Assembly: GCF_000801105.2 (NCBI RefSeq)
Contig: NC_079516.1
Location: forward strand, 47,658,908-47,722,907
DNA from: Raphanus sativus
Taxonomy: Eukaryota; Streptophyta; Magnoliopsida; Brassicales; Brassicaceae
Reading direction: 5' to 3'
DNA: 64,000 nucleotides
Shown: positions 46,634-59,416 of the stretch, piece after piece
Layout of the letters: each line of letters starts with the position of its first letter
How positions within the stretch are numbered: the stretch's first letter is position 1
The notes under the pieces: generated by a model
Databases searched by the model: none
What the model was told of the DNA's origin: nothing
Seen by the model: only the letters and a program-made list of their open reading frames with translations
Program-made: the position numbers and the translations under genes

Positions 46634-47974
46634 TCAGTTGTTGTCTCCATCATGTCCAAATCTACGCCATATATTTTCTACCAAATCAGCTTTCAGTTGT
46701 TGATGCATTTGTCCATCACGAATTGTAGTTTCCATACGCATCATATCAGTGATCCTTGAAGGGGTATCTGTAGAAAACGTGAGATCGATATCTGAACTTC
46801 CAGTGTCTTCTCCTTGTTGGAACCCTGAAACATCATAATGAGTGTATACATCTTGTTCGTCTACTACTATCATATTATCCCGTTCATTTTCTACTATCAT
46901 ATTATGGAGTATGATACATGCTCTCATAATCTTTCCAACTTTGACTTTATCCCAAAAAAGTGCTGGATTTTTAACAATAGCAAAGCGAGCTTGCAAGACT
47001 CCAAAAGCACGCTCGACATCTTTTCGGACAGCTTCTTGACGTTTAGCAAATAAAACTGCTTGCGGACTTTGTGGTAGTGGAATAGATTGGATAAAAGTTG
47101 CCCATTTCGGATAAATACCATCGGTGAGATAATAAGCCAAATGATACTCTCTTCCATTGACGGAGTAAGTGACTTGCGGAGCTTGACCGTTAATTATGTC
47201 ATCAAAAACAGGTGAACGATCAAGAACATTTATATCATTTAAGGTACCTGGAGGCCCAAAAAATGCATGCCATATCCAGAGATCATATGAAGCAACCGCC
47301 TCTAAAACGATAGTTGGTTTACTCGAACCTCGAGAATATTGCCCTTTCCAAGTGGTGGGACAATTCTTCCACTTCCAATGCATACAGTCGATGCTTCCTA
47401 TCATCCCGGGAAATCCACGTATCTCTCCAATATAAAGTAGACGTTGAAGATCAGCCGGTGTTGGTCTTCTTAAGTACTCATCGCCGAACAATTGAATTAT
47501 TCCTTCCACAAAATTCTCCAAACATGACCGACTTGTAGTTTCAGCGAGCCGAAGGTATTCGTCGACCGTATCAGCCGCACTACCATATGCCAATAAACGA
47601 ATGGCTGCTGTACACTTTTGGAGTGTTGAGAGACCAGACCTTCCGAGACCATCTATCTTTTGACGAAAGAAGTCAACTTCGTTGGCAAGTCGATTCACAA
47701 TGTGCGTGAATAATGGCATGTTCATTCTAAAACGTCGTCGGAACTGATTATCAGAATACGTTGGAGTTTCACTGAAATAATCATTCCATAAACGTACATT
47801 TCCTTCCTCCCGATTTCTTTCGATATAAGCTCGTTTTTTCCTTTTCTTCTTTCGTTCTTCTTGATCAGCACGGATGGTTAAATTCTCAAGGACTCGATCA
47901 AAGGCTTGATCAAATTTTTGATCAAACTTTTCATCAAATGCATCATCTAAAGTGTTTTGAGATGAAGAAGCCAT
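46634..47974 (-). CDS. PIF/Harbinger DDE transposase
   Basis: Intronless 446-aa transposase (DDE_4 nuclease, plant HARBI1-like). The N-terminus has repeated FDEKFDQKFDQAFD and a basic stretch (RKKKRKKRAY) that could be a nuclear signal. A helix-turn-helix-like region (about 75-150, GLSTLQKCTAAIRLLAYG) precedes the catalytic core: GSIDCMHW (D196), LNDINVL, LTDGIYP (D285) and KDVERAFGVLQARF (E321), the expected DDE triad. The C-terminal RACIILHNMI motif is typical of the family. No internal stop, so the enzyme may be functional. It is co-oriented with the captured spermidine synthase 5' part lying upstream. Such transposases normally need a Myb-like partner protein, which this element does not encode. 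Confidence 0.93.
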   Translation of the reverse strand: MASSSQNTLDDAFDEKFDQKFDQAFDRVLENLTIRADQEERKKKRKKRAYIERNREEGNVRLWNDYFSETPTYSDNQFRRRFRMNMPLFTHIVNRLANEVDFFRQKIDGLGRSGLSTLQKCTAAIRLLAYGSAADTVDEYLRLAETTSRSCLENFVEGIIQLFGDEYLRRPTPADLQRLLYIGEIRGFPGMIGSIDCMHWKWKNCPTTWKGQYSRGSSKPTIVLEAVASYDLWIWHAFFGPPGTLNDINVLDRSPVFDDIINGQAPQVTYSVNGREYHLAYYLTDGIYPKWATFIQSIPLPQSPQAVLFAKRQEAVRKDVERAFGVLQARFAIVKNPALFWDKVKVGKIMRACIILHNMIVENERDNMIVVDEQDVYTHYDVSGFQQGEDTGSSDIDLTFSTDTPSRITDMMRMETTIRDGQMHQQLKADLVENIWRRFGHDGDNN

Positions 47975-49620
<1,646 letters not shown>

Positions 49621-49932
49621 TTGACACGTGTCCACGAAGCAACGCGTTTTGGTGCGCTTAATTAAGCAGCGTGGCTTAGCTTATGGCATTATTTTCTTTT
49701 TTTTTTAAATCACAAAATCATTAAGCGTCTCCCTAAGCTACCGCGTTAATCATGCTCTTACAGTGTCATCTCTCTGGATTTGTATTTTCTTGAAAGCGGA
49801 ACCGGCCATTGATCGGACTGATAAGCGAGAAAACGCAGGAACCGAGGATCTAGAGAGCGCAGAAGAAGACTTGCCGAGTGAAGAAGATAAGAATATGGAA
49901 GATGAAAATGATGACACGAGTGCTCCTATCAT

Positions 49933-50857
49933 TTGTCAAATAAAACTACTTTTGTTTTGCTACGAAACGATGTTTTCATAGTCACCCCAAAAAAGGACTG
50001 AAACGCCACCGTAACAATTTCCATGAATATGGGCCTAAGGTGATTTTACAAATATGAGCACCGTAACACGAGTGCTCCTATCCATCAAGAAGTTCTTTTT
50101 CTTGGGTCAAATCCATCAAGAAATTATTTTCTTGGTTCCATCCTTAGCAACGCTTTGTGAATTGGATTTCTCAACTTTGTGAATGTGACTTGGACTACCG
50201 ACATTTTCAAAGGAACACTATTTTCTCCTCTATAATTTATTATATTTTATAGTAATTCTATAATAGAGAAATTAATATAATATATAATATTTTATATAAA
50301 ATGAAAGATGAAAACTAGAAATTTAAGTTAAGCCATAAAATTAAAAATAAAACTAATAATAGAAAAATTAATAATATCCAAAATTTAGTTACTTTTATTC
50401 TTAAAGGTTAAAATAAAATTTGTTGTTTTTTAATTTTAGAAATTTTTAAGTTTTATTTGAAAACTATTATTAAATGAGTATATTTTGGTTTTTAAAATGA
50501 GCACAATTTTGAAAGTAAGTATATTAAAATGAGAAAATTAATTATTTTGAGTATTAAACTGGGTAGCAAAAAATTTTGAGTATTAAAAGCATAACAAAAT
50601 TCAGTTAGAACATTTTAATGGAATTTTCCCAAATTAAGTATTTTCCTGGTCAGAATGCATATTAAAGTTTAGTCATAAAAAAGAAAGCAAAAAGTAATTT
50701 ATATCCAACCAAAAAAGTAATTGATATATTTCCAATTTTTTCCATGTAATAACTTTCTTTGGATGTATTATTATTATTTACCTTTTGCATTTATTATTTA
50801 GTTACACATTTTATGATTTAACGACAAAAGTTTAGTGAAGGGTGTGCTTGTCAATTA
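49933..50857. promoter_or_regulatory. Shared upstream region of divergent genes
   Basis: Lies between the dienelactone hydrolase start (49932, minus) and the Rcd1-like gene start (51265, plus), so it includes promoters for both. A short repeat (GAGTGCTCCTATC at about 49919 and 50069; ATCCATCAAGAA at about 50078 and 50109) is seen. The rest is AT-rich. Confidence 0.4.
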
Positions 50858-51125
50858 CTCCCTCTGTTTTTTAAAGATGTATGTTTTAGGAATTTTTTTT
50901 GTTTTAAAAAGATGTATTTTTCATATTTTCAATGTAATTTTTGTCAACTAATTATGAATAATTGTGAATCTCAAAAACATTAATTGTATTTCTTGAAATT
51001 TTATTGGTTTCGAAATATAGGAAATATAAAATAACAAAAAACTATACACTAATAAGTAAATTTTAATATGTTTTATTAAAAAGTGTGAAAATCTCAAAAC
51101 ATGTATTATTTAAAAACAGAGGGAG
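50858..51125. mobile_element. Stowaway-type (Tc1/mariner) MITE
   Basis: Ends CTCCCTCTGTTTTTTAAAGA and TTTAAAAACAGAGGGAG are near-perfect inverted repeats with the CTCCCTC start of plant Stowaway elements. A TA duplication flanks it (50856-50857 and 51126-51127). It is 268 bp, non-coding, and ends 139 bp upstream of the Rcd1-like start codon, so it forms part of that promoter. Confidence 0.85.
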
Positions 51126-51264
51126 TATAATTTTGAAACCATGCTTACCGCTTAGTCTCTATATAAATTCTTACACTCATCAACTACAACAATATTCAGA
51201 CCTGAATTAAAACATAAAAAAGTCGGCCAGAGAGAACATTCTTTCGGCCAATCACTGTCGAAAA

Positions 51265-54200
51265 ATGGCAAATCTACCAGATTCTCTGTATGAGGATTAC
51301 AGTAGACACAAGTTGACTTGGCCCTCCGGTTCTGCCTTTGCTCCAACCACCACTATCGTACCTTTACCGGACATGGGCACAATTATCCAGTGGATCAATG
51401 ATCTTCACAATGAGATTCCATTTATCTCTGATTTCGCGCTCCAAAACCTCGTCTCTGTAAGTGCAAAAAAAAAGAAAAAAAACTCTTCCACCTCTTACTC
51501 TCTACTTTGTTTAGATGATTTTAGTTTATAATTGTGTATATATGCAGAGTCGTGCCTAATATGTTTCAAAAAAGGCATTTGTCATAGGGCCCTAAAAATA
51601 TATAAGTTTTTAGGGCCCCATAAATCACCAAAACATAGTACATAATATAGTTTTAGAGTTAAAAGTCTTCCAACTTCCAATGATGTTGAACAAGTTCGAA
51701 TCTCTTATGTGTTCTTTTGTAAATTTGTTGAACAAAAACTTATATAGAAAACGAAATGTTTCGGTAAGTAAATGTGGTGTTGTTTCCTGTATCGTTTTTG
51801 TTTATTGGAACTATCAATCTTTTTATTATCTATTGGTATTTTTTTCTCTTTTGTTAGTTTTTGAACATGTTTGACTGTTTATTAATGTTTTGTATGATTA
51901 TAAACTATATTAACAATATTATGTGTTTTATTGATCTACACTAAAAAGGACCCAATTTTAGACTCTGCCTTAGGTTTCTACATGCCTTCGCACGGCACTG
52001 TATATATGTTTGTTCTCTATCTAATTACGTTGGTTGAGCATGCTTCCTGTTTTTTTTTTTGATGGACTGATTAGTGTTCAGCAAAGGACTCTTTTCTGAT
52101 TGCGGAAGATCTTGAGATTTCCTTTGTTTCTTGCTGCATAGATTAACCATTTTATCCCAACGTTATCCTTTTTCCTTTGTGATCCCATAAGAAAATGATT
52201 GAAACTTTGTTACCAATGCAGTTTCAAAATCTTACTTTCACCTCAACATGTGACGTTTTTTGTAGTAATCTTGGTTGCTTGACATGTAAGGAACATTGAG
52301 TTGTCAAACTCCATTTTGTTCGGCATTTTCTGCAGGTTTACAACTTTAAGATATAATTGTGAAATGTCACAAACGTATATATTATTAGGTGATGAATATT
52401 GATAATGTTTTGGAATATTAAACGCTTAGAGCATTAAAAAATGTTATCACTCAGATTCTACAAGTAAAAAAATTAAAGCATATTTGAATTTTATCAAGCA
52501 TAGTTTAGAGCATCCATAATAGTAAAATAAACAGAAACCCAAATGAGTTTCTCAAAGAAAAAAAATAGTATTTTAATATAGTTTAATTTTACAGATTTTC
52601 GTCAAAAAAATAAAATAAACAGATTATTTTTATTTTTAAAATAAATTAATATAAATGTATAATGTGGCTTATGAGTTTCAAATAATTTTTTTGTAGAGTT
52701 ATCAAAAAGAAATTCTCATTTCCAGTCTCCTTCTTTCCTACTTTTACATTTCTTTTTATTATTTGAAGATTGAATTTTTTTATGAGAAACCTCTATTGTG
52801 AGTGTTTTTAGGTTGTTACTGAAAGTCTCTTTTAGAATAATTTGTGTAGAATAAATACAAATATTGGTTTTACCAATTTATGGTAGCGACCCAATTAAAA
52901 TGGAAATAGTTGATTTGGTGTAGAGTAAATGTTTTTGTCTTTTAAAGGTTTTAGAGTAAAGTTTATATGTGTTAAAAAATAATAATCTGATCCTCTGAAA
53001 TATCTGAATCCGGATCCGGATAGTAAATTTTTCAATCCATCAAAACCAAATTCGAATTCAAATATCTTGAATTCCAGGTCTCGATATTCAGATCTTTTTT
53101 TTATATATTAAAATTTTAGTTTTATTAATAACTATATTTGATATATTAATAGTTATACATAAAATTAGTTTTATAATATTTTATTTTATTTTAAAATATT
53201 ATATACATGTATAATTATAAATATTGTATATATATATATATATAATTTACGCATTTTTTAGAATTTTAGCATTTTTAAAAATATTTATTATTATTTTAAT
53301 TTCTTTACGAATTATAGATCTAGATATATGCGATTAGTACAATATCTAGACGGATATTCGAAAACCACGAAAATAGATCTATATATTAAATTTACGGATC
53401 CAACGGTTCCAAATCCAGATATTCCAAATATCTTGGATATTAGTATCCGTCACAACCCTACACTTTCCAATAGAATAAACTGAAATGCACTTTTTTCTTT
53501 TATTGATCATTTCACCCACTTTGCCATTTTTAGTACTTGTAATTACTATATTTCTATCAATCACACCTTTAATATTTTAATACCAATTATATTTCTCAAA
53601 TAAGAAAAAAAGAGAGGATACATGTTAAAAATATTGACACGTACTTAGAAAATTTCATCTGATACTTGCCATTATATCAATGATTTATTCGTTTTTATAT
53701 TTAAATTTTAATTATACTATCATAAAATGTAGTATAAACAAAATATGGTGTACCAATAAAGATGCTCATATACTACCACTGTCTCTTTTTTCACCCGTTG
53801 CAGCATAGGAATACTTATGAGATCTTGCCGCTGCTGTTATGGAAATCTCCTTGTACAGTGACCACGATGTTGCAGGTTCAGTACCAAGTACTTTGGTTTT
53901 GTAGTTGACTAATACCGATATGTTTGCAGATCTTACTTAAGTAATCTTTGTGATACTCACTTTGAGTTTGATTCAATCTCTGTAGGAGATCGTGAAAATC
54001 TACCCACACATCTTAACTCCAGTACACTCTCAGGACGGGAAGCCACCTCGAGCTTACAACATTCTGCTTTTGTTCCAGGTTTTGTTTGGCTCACACTTTT
54101 CTTCTTTCTTCATTTAAGAACCACATCTTTGATAACAGCTTATAATTGGCTCTATAATATTATCATTTTTTGCCTATTGTAGTGCATAGCTCATTACCCG

Positions 54201-55504
54201 GAGACAAGAGGCTACTTTCTTAAGGGTTTGTCTTTCTCCTATTACATACCATTTTCTCTTTGCGTTTGCTACGAGTGTAACTGTTAATTAGTAAAAGAAA
54301 TAGATAGGATAAAATGAATAATTTTTAATGGAATTTAATGGAATAAAATTAATATTTCACTTATAAAATATTTTTTATAATGTTTTGTTTCTAATTTGGA
54401 ATGATGTGAAATGCTATGAAACTTTTTCAATTTTTATATTAACTAGCAAACATTATAAAAATGTAAAGGGATCAAGCATTCATAAAAATTGTATACCATC
54501 AAAAGTGCAGTCCAGTTGTACCTTACATCATCTTATATCATGTTAAATCGTATCTGAAATTCCATATTATGTTGGTTGTTGTAGCTGAGATGCCACACTA
54601 TTTATTTCCTTTGATGGACATTGATCTCGCTGATAAGCCTCTCGAATGCCTAAGGCTTGGTGCATTGGGTGTCCTTGCTCATATGTTGAAGGCGGTACCA
54701 AACACATTCTATAGCATATCCTCTCTTCCTCTTTCAAAACATGTCACAAAAAAAAAATCTTAAATTACTTTGAACATCTCACGTCTCTTACAGCCTATAG
54801 ACGTAGCTGCTGTTCGTTTCCTTATGGACAACGGTGCTTTACGTCATTGCACCAAAGCTATCGAGATTGGCTCTACAGAGTCAAAGACAGTAAGTTTACG
54901 TTATACTGATTCTTAAACTATAGATAAAAGAAGAAAGAAAGCGTTTCGAACTAATACTTCTTTCAGGTTTCTGTGTTCATATTGAACAAGATTCTTTCAA
55001 CTGATGAAGGGCTTCAGTACTGCTGCGTCTTGGCTGATCGTTTTTTCCTCATAGATGGTCTCTTAAAAAAGCTGCTTGTGTATCTTTCTTCCATGACCAA
55101 TCCTTCTCCCAGCTTGTTCAATCTTATTGCTGGTTGCTACGCCAAGCTCTCCCGGAACTCCAGGTTTTGTGCCTACACCTTCTGATCATTTCAAGTTCTT
55201 ATGATCAAGCAAACGACTTCGTTTTTCTCGTATGCATCAGGGCTCGTGAAGGACTATGGCGTTTCCCTCCTGTCATGCTTCTCAATGGGACCTTCGCCAG
55301 TGTACTTGCTGTATGATTGAAACTCTTTGTTGAGCTCTGTATGGCTTTGGTTAATGCAGTAATAGTCAAGATTCAGTGTTTTTGTGTGTGTGTTTTTTTT
55401 TTACGCAGGAGGACCCAGACGCTGTTAACTACCGTAAGCAGCTAATTCGGAACATGCAAAGCAAAGCTATGAAGAGCAGAAAACACAGTTTTACTACAGC
55501 GTGA
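51265..55504 (+). CDS. Rcd1/CNOT9-like protein, CCR4-NOT complex subunit
   Basis: Member of the Rcd1/CAF40/CNOT9 family, an armadillo-repeat-like subunit of the CCR4-NOT deadenylase complex in mRNA decay. Nine exons: 51265-51456, 53804-53875, 53986-54078, 54183-54225, 54585-54694, 54794-54889, 54967-55163, 55241-55310, 55409-55504 (969 nt, 322 aa, in frame). Conserved family pieces include WINDLHNEIP, ILPLLLWKSPCTVTTMLQEIVKIYP, NILLLFQCIAHYPETRGYFL, LRLGALGVLAHMLK, SKTVSVFILNKIL and AREGLWRFPP. Sequence differs noticeably from canonical CNOT9 (PIDVAAVRFLMDNGALR), consistent with the diverged At2g32550-type paralogue. Intron 1 (2.3 kb) contains a hAT MITE and AT-rich DNA. Confidence 0.88.
51545..52000. 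mobile_element. Non-autonomous hAT-type element in intron 1
   Basis: Ends CAGAGTCGTGCC and CGCACGGCACTG are inverted partners. A perfect 8-bp duplication, TATATATG, is at 51537-51544 and 52001-52008. The interior shares GGGCCCTAAAA/TTTTAGGGCCCC pieces with the element at 45702. Length 456 bp, no coding frame. Confidence 0.82.
52508..52807. mobile_element. Possible TTA-flanked MITE (300 bp)
   Basis: Left end GAGCATCCATAATAG and right end CTATTGTGAGTGTTTT are weak inverted partners, and TTA occurs on both sides (52505-52507, 52808-52810). GAGTTTCTC and GAGAAAC motifs lie just inside the ends. Decayed, so low confidence. Confidence 0.4.
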
Positions 55505-56590
55505 CGCTAAGTAATAACTAAGAAACAATTATGTTGTTGTTCTGATTTAATCTGTTCTTCAGTTTTTTTTTCCGGCTTTGTTTACCTCTATTTTGGGATA
55601 CATTTGAACCCTTTTTCTATCTACCTTATATTTTAAGGATTTGCTTAATTTGCAACTTATACTTTGCTCATATGATGATTATTATAATCACTATATTTAC
55701 CTTCAGGAACAAAATAGGAATAGGTTGTTTAGTTACAAAGGCACAAAGCTTCATGTTCTCTTTAGTATTTTTGTTACCTTTTTGAGGAAGGGGAATAAGC
55801 ATTTGTGGTGTTAAGTTCTTCATAGTTGGTTCAGCCACACTAGGAATCATAGGAAAGAGAACTGAACGTAAGAGACCATGGAAATCAATGGTCCCGGACA
55901 CATTTGTCCACCTCTTGGCAGAGAGTCTACACATGGAACTAGCAAAGGTTCTAAAAGTATCTCTAACTTCAATTTTGTTATCCATTTTAAAATAAAGTTT
56001 AGAATAAATATGTTTTTAGTGGTCCTTTATTTCTCACATTATATATAATAGAATAAGATATATATTTATTATTTTCGTTTTATTTTTCACTCTAAAATAA
56101 TATATCATTATAATAATTTGATTCTATTATAAAGTTATTTTATTTTAAATAAAATAAATAAAAATGAACCATTACGATGATCTAATAAAATCACTCAACC
56201 TATCAAGCTAGGCTTTCATAGGCCATGTTCCTCAGTCTTTGCCCAGCCTTACTTCTCTTGAGTCACTAGATATATCAAAAAACCAACAGAGAGTTTGGAT
56301 TGGATTTGGCCAATTCAAATGTGAAATACAGCAAGAGACACAAATTGATTTCTTAAGATTCCTTCTAATTGATTTATTTATTTACTCATTTTTTTATTAA
56401 AAATGACAAAACACAGGTGAAAACTATAATCTAAGCTCTGTTATCCGATTTGAGATCTACTTCGGTTCACTAAGAAAATAGATATCCATGATATCCTGAT
56501 CTGGATTTTGATGTAAAATTTTAGGTCTGATATTGAATTCATTATATTTTAAAAATATATAAATTAAATTTTAAATATACAGGTCAATTC
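55505..56590. other. Spacer after the Rcd1-like gene
   Basis: 3' UTR then AT-rich DNA. A minus-strand frame at 55668-55985 is listed separately. Otherwise nothing was recognised. Confidence 0.4.
55668..55985 (-). CDS. Hypothetical small protein (105 aa)
   Basis: Minus-strand ATG open frame, MDNKIEVRDTFRTFASSMCR..., tail to tail with the Rcd1-like gene. The first 85 residues have a mixed, protein-like composition (CRLSAKRWTNVSGTIDFHG) unlike the AT-rich noise around it. The last residues (IVIIIIII) come from an ATA/ATT run. I do not recognise the family; it may be a real small gene, the remnant of a lost neighbour, or chance. Confidence 0.35.
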   Translation of the reverse strand: MDNKIEVRDTFRTFASSMCRLSAKRWTNVSGTIDFHGLLRSVLFPMIPSVAEPTMKNLTPQMLIPLPQKGNKNTKENMKLCAFVTKQPIPILFLKVNIVIIIIII

Positions 56591-56598
56591 TCTTAAAT

Positions 56599-57390
56599 CA
56601 GTGTTATTAAATCTGGACCGAACCGGCGGTCGGACCAGGTTCAACCATGAACCGGACACAAATGCGGGTTGGGTTAATGCCAGAACCCAACTATAATTGA
56701 ACCGGTTAAAAATCCCTATCAAACCGTTAAAAACCCGTGAACCGGCGATCCAACGAACCGGCTAAACCTTGGTTCTTGTACTAAACCAAAAATTTATTAA
56801 TAAAACAATTAAAATTTCCTTTTTAAAATAAAAATAGGATTCAGATTAATAAGGTGAAGCCATCTCATATTTTTCTCTTGAGTCTTTGACATTTATGCAA
56901 GACTGCAACTCACAAGGTATCTACTTCTCAAGGTATTGTTTTTGTTTCGAAGATTTTAAGAATTGAAAACTTAGATTTGAAGAATTCAATCATGGTATAA
57001 TTTTTAATTTTATTTGTTAGTATAAATTTTTAACTAATGTGTCTATAATTTTTGTAAAGGTGATGAAAGATTTGGAGTGACAAAGACCCGGAGAATAAAA
57101 TTTAAATATGTTTTTTCTATTGATTTGAGATTTGGACTATTACATCGTTCTATTGCTTTTATTACATTTTTAGTTTGTTACTTTTTAAAAATTTCTAAAC
57201 ATTATGGTTATTGAAATATTTTATTTGATATGATCTTTATCTTTGTAAAAATATACATATTCAAAATATCATTAAATTTAGTTTAGTCTAATCAAACCCG
57301 GATCGAACCGGATCGAACCTTGTCGAACCACATTGACCCATGATCCAAAAAAAATCCGGTTTGCTTGTCGGTCCGGTTTTAACAACACTG
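56599..57390. mobile_element. Non-autonomous hAT-type element (792 bp)
   Basis: Left end CAGTGTTATTAAATCTGGACC and right end GGTCCGGTTTTAACAACACTG are clear inverted repeats. A perfect 8-bp duplication, TCTTAAAT, is at 56591-56598 and 57391-57398. Subterminal regions are packed with GAACCGG/CCGGTT motifs in opposite orientations, in the manner of the 2880 hAT element but with a different repeat. No transposase frame. Confidence 0.88.
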
Positions 57391-57398
57391 TCTTAAAT

Positions 57399-58060
57399 AG
57401 ATTATTTTTATGTTTTTATCATAAAAATAGCACACAAGAAAAAACTTATCAAAATGTTTTATTTAAAATGGACAAAAGACCTATATACCCTAAATATATA
57501 AATATAAATAAATAAATAAAAATTATTTAGAAAATAAAATAAGAAAATAAATTTTTATAGTTTCGATATATGTTTTCAAATTCGATTTTTATTAAAAAAA
57601 ACTGATTTTCTTTTTCAATTTTTTTTTCGAAACTTTTTTTTGAAACTATTTTTTTAAAAAAATATATTTTTAAACTTTTAGTATTTATTTTCAATTTTAT
57701 ACAATTTTAAATTCTAAACTCAAAACTCTACTCTTTAATTCTAAATTCTAAAGTCTGGATTAGTTAACTTAATTGGTGTAAATGTAAATTTACCTCATGA
57801 AACATTTTGGTTATTTTGATCTTTGGAGTTACACTTGTGACAAAAATATTTAGGGCTAGTATATCCTACGCAATTTCTTAAATATATATGTATAATATAT
57901 TATATAAAAACACGTTAATGCATTTCACCGGTAAATAAACACCACCGACAGAACCCGAGTGGGCGATATAGACAATCAGAGTCTCCAATCCAGTTCTGTC
58001 TCCACTGAAAGAGCTGAATCCATCTCGAAACACAAAATCTTTTCGCAAGATCTACCCGGT
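57399..58060. promoter_or_regulatory. Upstream region of the DUF1068 gene
   Basis: AT-rich spacer. An open frame extends upstream from 57959 in the same frame as the DUF1068 gene but begins with GTG and is likely 5' UTR. No clear TATA box was assigned. Confidence 0.4.
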
Positions 58061-59155
58061 ATGGCGAAGCACACGGCGGCTTTGAAAGTTGGACTGACTT
58101 TGCTTGCTCTGAGCATGATCGGTTACATACTCGGCCCGCCTCTCTACTGGCACCTCACCGAGGCACTTGTCGCTTCCGCCTCTTCTTGCTCCCCTTGCGT
58201 CTGCGACTGCTCCTCCGTGCCTCTTCTCACCATCCCCAAAGGTGTTATATAAAACACACACACTCTCAAGTCTCGTTTTTTTTAATTGGATCTTGCTAGA
58301 TCGGCTGTAAAGTTTACTCATTTATGGCTTTTAGCTACCAGATCTCATGCTTCAGCTTGATTAGGGATATGGAGATATACTACAATGATTTATTATGTAG
58401 ATCTACAAGTATTGTGTGTATCTTGAGATTTTTGCTAAGTGTTGTTTCTCAGATTATCTGTTTTGATGAAGTAAAGAATTATCAGTTTAGGATCTCTAAG
58501 GCTACTATAGTTTGGATCATTAGGATCTGAAAGTTGGAAGGTTATTGTTCTTCTTTAAACAAACTAATTCACCTAGTTTGAGTCTTTGAGAATTGACTTG
58601 TGTTTTTACCGTGTCTACCTTCCATTGAATGGTACATAACTAACATTTAATCATTTTTTACCTTTTTATTTGTTTCTGCAGGACTCAGCAATGGATCTTT
58701 TGGAGGTGAGTCTCTTATGTGCTCATCATCAGCATTAGATTCCATATAATTGTCTATGTTTGTAGTTAAATGATCCGGTTATGAATATCGTTGGCCTTTG
58801 ACGTGCAGATTGTGCAAAGCATGACTCAGAGGTGAACGAAGACACAGAGAAGAACTACGCTGAGCTATTAACAGAGGAACTGAAGCAACGCGAAGCAGCA
58901 TCCATGGAGAAACACAAACGAGTAGACACAGGTCTGTTAGAGGCCAAGAAGATCACATCCTCTTTCCAGAAGGAGGCGGATAAGTGCAACTCCGGTATGG
59001 AGACTTGTGAAGAAGCAAGAGAGAAGTCGGAGAAGGCACTTGTGGAGCAGAAGAAGCTGACTTCTATTTGGGAACTCAGAGCTCGTCAAAAAGGGTGGAA
59101 AGAAGGAGCCACCAAGTCATCTGTTAAATCCAAAAGCAGTGTCCAGGCTTCTTAG
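58061..59155 (+). CDS. DUF1068 membrane protein
   Basis: Plant-specific DUF1068 family protein of unknown biochemical role. Three exons: 58061-58241, 58682-58705, 58809-59155 (552 nt, 183 aa). The start at 58061 (MAKHTAALKVGLTLLALS) is chosen because it is the first ATG in frame and places the hydrophobic segment (VGLTLLALSMIGYILGPPLYWHL, about 9-31) at the N-terminus as expected of the family. A Cys-rich segment follows (SSCSPCVCDCSS), then an acidic and basic coiled-coil-like region (NYAELLTEELKQREAASMEKHKR) with two spaced Cys (CNSGMETCEEAR). Convergent with CAP-H, 261 bp apart. Collinear with At2g32580. Confidence 0.88.
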
Positions 59156-59416
59156 AGGCACACTCTTTAAGTTGTTTTTATATTACACGAAAGAATGTAT
59201 TTTATGGATTTTGATTTATAATATTGTCTTGTAGTTTTCTGATGGAACAGATATTGAATGAAACAGTGTACCAAAACAACAATGTATTAATGGATTTTGA
59301 ACAAATTTTTATTACAAATCAAGTCAGTACATTGTACCACAAACATAAAACTTAGTAGGCCTAGCGGCATAAAACAGTTGGCTTCTCTTCTTCTTTGGTC
59401 TCGCTTCACTTTTCTT
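59156..59416. other. Short convergent spacer
   Basis: 3' UTRs of the DUF1068 and CAP-H genes face each other here; overlapping antisense transcripts are possible. Confidence 0.4.

Noticed and set aside
46838..47538. Plus-strand frames opposite the Harbinger transposase
   Set aside because: Antisense shadows of the intact transposase with no recognisable domain.
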